A DNA stretch of 64,000 bases from Siphonodentalium dalli. Lineage: Eukaryota > Mollusca > Scaphopoda > Gadilida > Siphonodentaliidae. Position 1 is the stretch's first letter. The number at the start of each line of letters is the position of its first letter. The stretch spans positions 150,351,819 to 150,415,818 of the forward strand of contig CP136064.1 in the NCBI GenBank assembly GCA_032622095.1, read 5' to 3'. Below, piece by piece: positions 54,942-64,000 of the stretch. The notes beneath the pieces were generated by a model. The model saw only the letters and a program-made list of their open reading frames with translations, had not been told where the DNA came from and did not search any database. Both the position numbers and the translations under genes were made by a program.

Positions 54942-56035
54942 TTAAATTGCTGTGATTACAACAATAAGTCTAAATTTAGACAAACCATAATTTCCTGATT
55001 GAATGTCTTCCTTAGATAATTATCAAATATATGAAGTGTCTCTTCTTTTGATACATGTACTCGCTTATAGCTCAAATTTGAATTCTATATTGCCATATCT
55101 CTCAAAGTCAGTGTTGACTCTCCTAGTTTTTATATATAGTTATTTAATAAATTCTATGCAACTGCCTTTGAGTAGCTTGACTTTTCTATTAGTGGTTGAC
55201 ATCAAGTAAACAATACATCTCATATGTTATTAATGTGGAAGGTATTTTATTTCAAATATCTTCCCAAATCTTTATATAATAATAATCTTAGTGACAGAGT
55301 GCCCATGTCATAAATTAAACTTCTTGTTGGTCTCAATGACTCTTCTGTGGTTGTAGAATGTGTCAATAATTCTTTCTGTGGCTTGTGGCTCACTTGGAGT
55401 GCAAATTTTCTCATAAATATGGGATTTTTCTTGGAAAATATTATTCATCAAAAAAGTAATTGAAGTATTAATCAAACTGGATTAATATTGTACACTAAGT
55501 CACCGAACATTGTTACGACACAAATGTTGTAATGTTACAAACTATCAATCCTTTCATAAATCATGTGGTCAACATTCATGGATTTCTGCAGGTATATAAG
55601 TATTTAACTTTACTCAACAGCTCTCAATCCAATATACCACAAATTAATGGAATGTGATAAAATGAGAGAATTTGTACAATTTTCTGATGATATACCATGG
55701 TATACAAGAATTATCTTCTCTTTGGCTTCATGAACATTAGATGTAGCCACTAATAAATGTTATTCTAGTATACACTTTGTATAGACTGGAGGCATGCAGA
55801 AAGTAAGCATGCTGCTCACTGAAGAAAATGGAAGATTTTTTTCGAGTCATTGACACTTGGGTCATACCCATCAATGCGTGAGAGTTGTGACTGAATTATT
55901 AGAGAGTGTTTACATGTGTTTGTATATAAAGAATTGTATATCATGTACAAATGAAATCATATAAAACATTTTAGGTATTTATTTTCTGTAGGACTTGTGT
56001 GCTAAAGTGGAATAAACTTGAAGCTTTTATGCAAT

Positions 56036-57115
56036 AATTAAAAAGATTAACATGTATATTGTCACTGGTATGATTGTCATATTTTATACTTTTTTATTTG
56101 AAATTCCAAAAGCAAAACCCACCATTCTTTTTAAGATAATATTTTTTTCTCGCTGTAGCAGATAGCTCAGTTTATGGCAATTACATTTTGTGTTTATATT
56201 AAACTTAGCTATTCGACAATATAGAAACTCTGATAACAATTTAATTTTTAGCTGTAGATTAATTTATAATTTCCTGAAAATATTCCCTTAAACTTCTGGC
56301 TTCATTTGAAAATGCTATAAATTGCTAGAACTGTTTCTGGAATCTGTTTATAAACCATTAAAGATATATGCAGGAATCAAGACCTCCAGTTACAACATTT
56401 TTATTTCAATGTTTATATTTCATAGACATTTTCTGTCAAAAATATTATCTACTCCATTTGCTACCCATTTTTCATTTTGCTACCCATTTTTCATTTATAA
56501 TATATCCGACTTCCTTTGAATCTATGGAAATAGTTTATGGTAATTTCTACCATGTTTTTCAAATATTTGGAAATGAAAGATGATATGGATTCACAGCTGT
56601 TAATAACATCTCGTGATTAATACCAAGATTTGATTTTATTTCTCTGAAATTGTTGAATATTATAGAATACTCATCTTTTTGTTAGTGGTGATAAATGAAA
56701 GTTAAATATATTTAAGCTTTCATTTTGGTTCAGTGGAAGTGGTTTAAGGTCAATTAGAATACTAAGTGCTGCACCAACACATTTCCACTGCCTAAGTGAA
56801 ATATTTAAAATAATTGGTTTAGGAAAAAAAATGCTTGTTTCGATAACCAATGTTTGTTTGTGAAGTAATTCTGGTATCCATTTATAACTAGTCGCTCTCT
56901 TTTTTCATATTTGCTACCAAATACTTTCATTCCATTGTATCTGTCAGAATTCTGGCTATAAAGCAAGAGCGATAGTATGCCTAAAAATCAAAACATTTAG
57001 GAGAGACACAGAATTGAGCTTGATCATTCTCAGCATCTGAACTTTGTCTTTGCCAGATTATATCTGTATTGCAGTGATGTGCCAATCCCGAAAATAGTCC
57101 CAAGGGTGAGGGTCA
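56036..57115. other. Intergenic DNA, nothing recognised
   Basis: AT-rich; overlapping frames at 56322-56583 result from a short duplicated TGCTACCCATTTTTCATTT block and are not gene-like. Confidence 0.5.
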
Positions 57116-57260
57116 CAAATCAGACAGGGCAAACTATGGTCCAAAGTTTTATTGAGTTTCTTAGGCACAAAGAAAGACATTTCAGCCAAATGAAACTAAT
57201 TAAATTGTGCCTAAGAAACTGAAAAAAACTTTGGACCACGATTTGCCCTGTCTTGATTTG
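57116..57260. repeat. Long foldback hairpin (about 55-bp arms)
   Basis: Left arm CAAATCAGACAGGGCAAA ... AGTTTCTTAGGCACAA and right arm TTGTGCCTAAGAAACT ... TTTGCCCTGTCTTGATTTG are inverse copies with about five mismatches and one indel, around a loop of some 35 nt. It could be a short palindromic element or a hairpin RNA source. Confidence 0.8.
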
Positions 57261-59606
57261 TAGATTTTGCCCTTTTTCTATTTGACAAATCACTAATCAA
57301 GACTCTCCACCTGCATTTATGGTAACAGGTCTTTACTACAGGGAGAGTGTTAATCTAATTAACATCTTGCTAAATGGGTACCATTATGAACAAAATATGC
57401 GCTGGGTGTTTGTTTAAAAAAGGAGTGAGTCCCGTGTGATAATTTGGAGTGGTGGGTGCTCCTGTCTGTGGTGGGTGCCCAGCGTGAGCACATCCCTGTA
57501 ATTTATATCTCTAGCCAGCAAAGATGGAGGAACTTTGTCTACCAAGGAGTGTGATGTCTTCCAGGTGACAAAGTGAGAGATATTCTGCGATTCTATATCT
57601 ATTGACATTATTTCAAGGATTATTTTTCAAGGAATTGAGCACTATCTCATTTGGAAGCATATAATGAAATAATGTGAACGATAATGTGAAACCAGAAAAC
57701 ATTTGCCTAAATTCCCTGATATTTTAGATTACAATTCAATCTTCAATTCTACTTTCTATTGACCTCTCCAAACCAAAAATTATGATAATTCAGAAATAAA
57801 TGTGGCCATTGGGCAAATTGTGTGATGTGCGAATCAGTTCACACTAAATGTGCTCCGACGGCCAAAGCGGCATACCCCTCAATAAAACACACCAACTACA
57901 TTTATTTCTTATATTTATATAGCTTTTTTCTCAAAGGAATATGATCCTGAAAAAAATATTAGTAATTTCTTTCCGTACACATGTAATCTAATATTTAGCT
58001 GCTAATTTTATTTTTTATTAAAAAACGATAAAACAAAATTTCCAAGTTAGCCGAAGATTTTGGGTTGTAGACCAAGTCAAATAATCAGCACAATTACATG
58101 ATTGCCATAGTATACAAAAGAATATATCACATGACCGATCGCATGATAGCATACAATTTGCACGCATAAAGCGATCATGAATTCGACAGCTGCTTTTGGA
58201 ATTTGCCACATTATGGAGAGAACTATGCAAATGCAACAACTTCGGCGAAATATGTCGCAGTTCTCAAAATAAAACGTCTTTAGTGTGTTAGTATATGTAA
58301 TGTGTTATTATAAAGTCATGCACTTATTTTACGTAACTTTTCTCATAAAAGAAATCACACACGAAGCTTTTGGAATATTATTAAGTATATTCTACCACGA
58401 TGTAATAATAACTCATGTTTCTCATCTTTTCATTCCCGGAATTGCCCAAGTTATATTATATATATTACATGTATATGCATATACAGATTGCATATATACT
58501 AATACTTGCACAGTTATATATATAGTAAGACTTTGATCATCTTGAAAACATTCCTGTTTTAAGATGACCTTACCCATGTGGCAATAAAGAGCGTTTAGTT
58601 TTAATTTATCGTAAGGCGATATTACAAAGTCCAATATTCTACCTGTGAATTAACGATCGATTACTAATTAGCTATAGCCATGCAGAAAACAAGCCCAGTT
58701 ATTCGATTGACCACCTTTAATAGTCATCTAGCTCAACAGGTTGTGGTGTCGGTTTGTATTATGGTGTGTTTTATTGGGATAAGAATTACCCAAATGGCAG
58801 TTGACCAATCATGGAAAAGGATTTAGTGTACACACACGGGCTATGTAAATATCTCACAATAAACAATGAGCAGCCTGTTGTGTGGTTGCAGCTTTGATGT
58901 GGATGATCAATTGAACAAAACACTTGTTTTAATAATGCCCAAAGGTGTCTCAGAAATGGTCTGTCAATGATTGGCATATACTAAAGGTGTCAGAATTACT
59001 TTTCTGTGACACTTAGTCCACTCTGATTTGCCATTGTTTTCTTCCATGCATCTATCCAAGCAACATTGACTGTTGGAGGTGCAAAATATAGTTCAGATGG
59101 AATTACTATTGAGTAACTGTTTTTTGTTTTTATGTCATCAAGAAATAACCCATTTTTTTAACGAACCTTTTATCTAGTCACTTGTAAATGTTGGTCTTTC
59201 TGCAGATGTCAAACATGCTTTGCATATATATAACCCTAGGTACAAAATTGTTATGTTTTTTAAAACAATTTAAAAGGCATGACAAAACACCTTTCTAATA
59301 AAAATCAGAAATCATTTCAAAACAGTCTTATTTTCTAACCCCCCCCCCCCCCCCCAATGGGAGTACACATTTGGGAATTAGTAATATATTATTATTTAAA
59401 GGTCTCTCTCTCTCCCTAAATAAATCGAACATAAAATATGTGTTATACACAAATATGAGAATTCACATCTATTCGTAAGTTCTGGTAAGGTCTATATAAA
59501 CCCATTAATAATTGAATAACAAATTTATATTGGTGATTACTCATTTATCCATTCATTTAATTGTAGGGTTGTTCAGATAATTAAGTTCAGCTGTTTGTTT
59601 ATATTA
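57261..59606. other. Intergenic DNA with a 17-C run
   Basis: A poly-C run lies at 59339-59355. Nothing gene-like. Confidence 0.5.
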
Positions 59607-59790
59607 ACCATTTCTATACTATAAAATGGATTTTCCCAGTCAGTTATAAAAAAGTATACATTGGAAGGTCTACAGAAGGAGTCATATTTATTGGAGGGAA
59701 ATATTCAGATAATAAATTATTTGGTTGTTTGTTATATGAACATTTGCTAAGGGAACTGCTCCTTAATGAGTATTTAGCATAGAAAAGTAT
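59607..59790. repeat. Family A MITE, diverged copy
   Basis: TTAACCATTTCTATACTATA on the left and TTTAGCATAGAAAAG on the right, with TTTTCCCAGTCAGTTATAAA and CCTTAATGAGTATT inside. Shorter and older than the copy at 22405. Confidence 0.55.
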
Positions 59791-62700
59791 GAAAATACAT
59801 GGCCATTTGAATCTCCAAATTATATATGCATGAATCGGGAGGAGAGATATCAATACTTTTGCATTGGCAGATAAGTCTGGGCATGTCAGACTTGATAAGG
59901 ATTGCCATCGGGCTCAGATTACTAGACAATTTGACTCAGTTTAGTTTTTAGAAAATGATATCTAAGAAGAACTGTGATTTCTCCGAGGATGGGGACATTG
60001 GTTACCTTAAAAATAAAGAGCATTTTTGGTGAAGACATGATATTTCCTGATATCATATCGAGAATGAATGGGCACTTTATTCCTACCACCACGAAGGATG
60101 TGTGGTGACTTCCCTCGAACCTGTATGCATACCGATAATAAGCAACATGGAGTCGGGTGGGTTAAGCCATTTAAGATCGACCAGTACGGTGAAATAAAGC
60201 AATATTTAATTATCGACTTCTGATCGACGCTTAACAAAAACCAACACATGTACAATTGAGGTGTGAATGATTTCTGGGTGATTATTTAACATGTTCTGGA
60301 CGCAGTTGAAAATGTCAATGTATGTCGTCCATACATTGTCGTGTTCGCAGCTAATAGGGTGAAGTTTTAATCGGAAATTAAGATAATTACCAACCTAAAT
60401 GGGCCAGTTTTTGGTTTGAGCAGGAAACATCTGCTGCAAAATTCCCAGGGAAATGGTGTTTAATCATATCTTTTCTACTAAAAGGGCAAATAATCACAAC
60501 TGCACATGACAATAATGCATGTTACAACACCGCTAGTATTGAATCACCAACATTTAGTCAGTCTGAGATACCAAAGGGAGGGAGGTGGGGTCTATAACAA
60601 CAATACAGATTTAACGGCGTCACATGCATGTGCCGACTGAAATAAAGGGACAGTTTGTTTTTAATACGGATCTTTATAAATTATTTACATGGGAAAATGT
60701 ATTCAAGGCAAAGAATATGGAACATATGGACAATGCAGAGTGTTCACTGTCATACTATTCCTGTTATGGTATGAATGAAGAGCGTTTGTATCATTTGGGT
60801 GCGAAAAATTGCAAACAGGACCTCGATAAATTTTATTCAGAATATATATACACACACAAACCCATACACATAGAGCGACATGATTGTGATAATGCATGGG
60901 TTTGCCGATTCGATCTTGGGCACCTCCCTCATCACTAATGATGGAAACAAGTCTCATCAAAGTCTTGAATAAAGTCCTCGTAAAATTCCTCATAAAAGTC
61001 ATCGGCACGAGCGTCAGTGTGGAAGGATAGAACGAGATGCATGTGCAGCCTCGCATTCTATCCGTTTGCGATGGCAGATGTGTCATCGAAAATCCCATTA
61101 ACACACATGTTGATCCGTGTTTACGACAAGCTACCCACCCTAGAATCCATGAATTTATACAAAACAGATTTACAAGGTATATGCCAGGTTTGGTCCAAAC
61201 AATGAAAGGAATTCGACGAAATTTCAATCAGATTCAAAGAGTATAAAAAAAAATCCCCCTACAAATGCAATTGCTTATGCAAAAGCTTTCTTAATAAAAT
61301 GTGTGAGCCCTGAAAAGAGCCACCCTTAGTCATAGAATGCTCTTTACGACACCCATGACACCATCACACTGCATCCCATGCAGCCAAAGACTCAATAAAT
61401 GAGCTAAAAAAAATGCTGGGGCCCTCGGCGAAAAAAAAAACTCTTTTAATCCATCGGATTTCATTCTAAATCTGCCAGCACCATTCCCGGACAAAGGACA
61501 AGGGCAGTTCGCACACGTGGGCCAACACCAATTATCACCTCTATCGCTGATGCACCAAGCAGTACCTGTAAATGATGAAATACCAAGCTGAAGTTTTTTG
61601 CGATCACAGGGCTGTTTTAAGTGAAGATAACTTTTATTTAAAAGTCGGAGGTAAAATATTATACAAACATTATACAAACACAGCTCGCAATGTCATCAAA
61701 ACTCCAATAGATTCACATCATGTTATTACTGTTTTATTTCTTCATTATACACCACAAAATATTCTTTAAAGATACGGTTGGCCTTGGCGGTGGGTATCCT
61801 GTGAAAATATTTCCACCCGTCAAAAACCGCCACAAACAGAAAGAACATCAAAATGTAGACAGACTTTGTCCGTATACAAATAAGAAATATCGCATAAACT
61901 GTATGGTATTGACATATGTTTTACCATTGTTATGTAAACAAAGGCATAAAAAGTTACTTTCCTGGTGTTTGTTTATATTATGATGGTAAACATAAAGAGC
62001 GTTCTTTGTTGGTGAATTCCTGATATGGAATTAATAAAGAGCGTTTATGCCATTTATGTGTGATTAGCCAGTAGCATTCTGCTGTCTTCGGTAACACAAT
62101 CAGGCTCTTGCTTAGGTAAAATATAGTAGGTCTTGATGATAACATGCTGTTTACGCGATGGTCATCGTATATATGAAAGAAACTGTATGCGTTTTAATGT
62201 TTTTCTGTTTACGTTGATTGGAACAAATATGAATATTTTCGACAACAAAGGCCGCACGTGCCTTTAACTCTTCCATGACTGGAGCTTCCTGAAATTTTGT
62301 GAAAACCCTGTCACTGCATTCTCTTATATATGCGAGTCTCCCATTGGGAGCATCGCATAAATAAACAGTAGTTCTAAACAGAGACGGAGCTGGAGGTTCT
62401 CTGATCAGCGGAGGGTCTTCACCTTGAAATTTCTAATTGTACACCACTGACAAATCTCTGACCCCCCCTACCCTTTTTAAAGAAGACAACCAGACCACAG
62501 TCCTAACTTCACAAAAGAATTTTAAAACTGGTTCTTCAAGCTCTGCAACTTTGGGAAATTTCAACCAGACACCCCCCCATAAAGTTAAAAGTTGTGGCCA
62601 ACATGACATCCTCCTGAAAGTTAAAAAATGTGGCCATTGCAGTCCAACAGTTTAATCAGAAGTAGGACAATACAGACTTTTTGTCAAAAACATACTGGTT

Positions 62701-64000
62701 GGAAATCAAACTATGAGAAAAATTATTATAACCTATTTCTGGTGTGCAAATCAAATTTATAACTAATGTTGTATCAGGCATGAGATTTCCAACTGTTTAA
62801 ATTTGATCAAAGTAGGGGGTCAAAACTCACCACCCCATCTACACTCTCTCCCCATTGCCCATAACATTGACCTCACATACCCCCACCCTGTCAGCTTAGA
62901 AATCACTAGGAATCTATATATACTGGTAGGGTGGGTTTGGGAGAAATCTTTATCTCTGCCCCTATTTGAACCAATGGAAATCCCAATCTATGAGATCCAT
63001 TTATTTCATAATTTTCAAACGGTATATTTAAAGAGTTGGGGTCGGAAAAAAATTCCAGGCACGTATGATGGGGTGGGTGGGTGTCTCTTGGGTCCAAAAA
63101 GCAGTTTTTTCCATATGCCAAATTTTTTTTCCATTCCTGCTATTGAGTCTTATTTTGATGTGTTTTGAACAGAAACGGGTCATATATAGTTAATAGTAAT
63201 GCTATACTACATATAGAGGTTATCAGAAGTTGGATCAGTTGCACAATGGCCAACAATAACCCAAATTCAACTTGATAGAACTAGAAACTGCGCTATTGGA
63301 AAAATAAAATTTAATCAGGATTCCATCTACTGATACAACAAAATAAGAATAACTATGCAGAACTCAGCTGAAAATAAGTAATAAAATGAAAGCACACTTG
63401 ACCATATGTGACATGGAAATAAAGATATAATAAATAATGGAATAAAATAGACTTTTGACAACGTAAAACATAAAATCTTAACAAATAAATTGAAGGCCAG
63501 CCAGGCCAGCTTGAACAATTTCACATTGTTTTCCATGTTAATGTGGATCAGCTTGTAATGTTAATCACAGTAACGAAGATTTTATCGTCACTGATATCGT
63601 GAGCAAACAAAGAAGTGAAATTGGGCTATCCATCCATATTATTCCCAATTATTACGAAGCCTATTACTTCAGACAGTGGCTACCAGCCTGCCATTACACG
63701 CTATAACATGTTTCCTCAGTTCTGGTTTCTGAGATGCCCCAAGAAGAGTAGCGCGGTTATATCATGGTTATGTTTGGTATTAGCATTATTCTTCAAACTT
63801 GGATGAACTGGGATGACCAGTTGTATTTCCACATGTTTTGATAAACAATTTGATTCCAGCAATACATGCAGTAATGCCCTAATTAAACGACTCCATAACC
63901 ACAGCAGAATAATGAGTAATTTTTCAGGATTTAGTCGGAAATATGGCTTGTTGACATTCATCGGAAAGCTCTCACCGAGAGTCGATTAATTAGGGCATTA
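59791..64000. other. Intergenic DNA, no gene recognised
   Basis: Open frames of 104 codons (60624-60938, +) and 174 codons (60703-61227, -) overlap each other and resemble no family I know. The motif AATAAAGAGCGTTT recurs at about 60014, 60776, 61993 and 62033. C-rich patches at 62460-62470 and 62568-62577. No tRNA, rRNA or credible exon set is visible. Confidence 0.45.

Larger units (their letters stand above)
52442..56035 (+). other. Probable 3' UTR and downstream flank
   Basis: No further coding potential follows the stop. AATAAA-type signals occur at 53618-53627, but these sit inside a MITE end; a cleaner candidate is AATAAA at 56011-56016. A 3' UTR of up to about 3.6 kb would be plausible for this family. 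The true cleavage site cannot be chosen from sequence alone. Two MITEs (53613-53848 and 54628-54941) lie inside. Confidence 0.4.

Noticed and set aside
60624-61227. 104-codon (+) and 174-codon (-) frames
   Set aside because: They overlap on opposite strands, have no recognisable domain and no neighbouring exons; the minus frame is rich in simple VCVWVCVCIYI-type sequence from a CA tract.

Overview
This is a eukaryotic window: long GT-AG introns, short exons, AT-rich DNA and dense transposon debris, with no bacterial features. The repeats suggest a lophotrochozoan animal, most likely a marine mollusc. The clues are elements that start with an inverted AGCTC hairpin followed by a (GTCC)n tract and about 160-bp internal repeats, plus a tRNA-headed SINE. 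The species is an inference; the gene family is not in doubt.

The only gene I can support is the 3' half of a Misshapen-type germinal-centre kinase (MINK1/TNIK/MAP4K4 family) on the + strand. Thirteen exons between 5585 and 52441 splice in frame into 503 codons plus a stop. They cover the C-terminal part of the disordered linker and the whole citron-homology (CNH) domain, ending in the family's C-terminal Trp. The kinase domain must lie upstream of the window. All 12 introns have GT-AG ends and matching phases; introns 1 (14.3 kb) and 5 (13.8 kb) are the largest and hold most of the mobile DNA.

The introns hold a layered archive of transposons whose ends can be read directly. They include: (1) at least seven families of non-autonomous, Helentron/HINE-like elements, with a 5' end repeated inverted near the 3' end, then a small hairpin and a short tail usually ending C(T/C)(C/A)TTGTT-like, internal tandem repeats, and insertion between two Ts; (2) two canonical TC...CTAG Helitrons; (3) two large TTA-flanked, PIF/Harbinger-like elements; (4) hAT-like elements with 8-bp and 5-bp target duplications; (5) several TTAA-flanked MITEs; (6) a tRNA-derived SINE, an initiator-tRNA retropseudogene, foldback elements, minisatellites and long poly-G/poly-C runs. 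Several insertions can be proved inside the window because a second copy preserves the empty site.

Layout: 1-5584, upstream intron with repeat debris, a tRNA pseudogene and a MITE carrying a rolling-circle element; 5585-5647, exon 1; 5648-19931, intron 1 with a three-level transposon nest, Harbinger-like H1, a rolling-circle element, a CT-rich minisatellite and a 44-G run; 19932-24226, exons 2-5; 24227-37987, intron 5 with foldback, hAT, rolling-circle, Harbinger-like H2 and Helitron elements; 37988-52441, exons 6-13; 52442-64000, probable 3' UTR and intergenic DNA with no recognisable gene. Exon numbers count from the first exon seen here, not from the true first exon.
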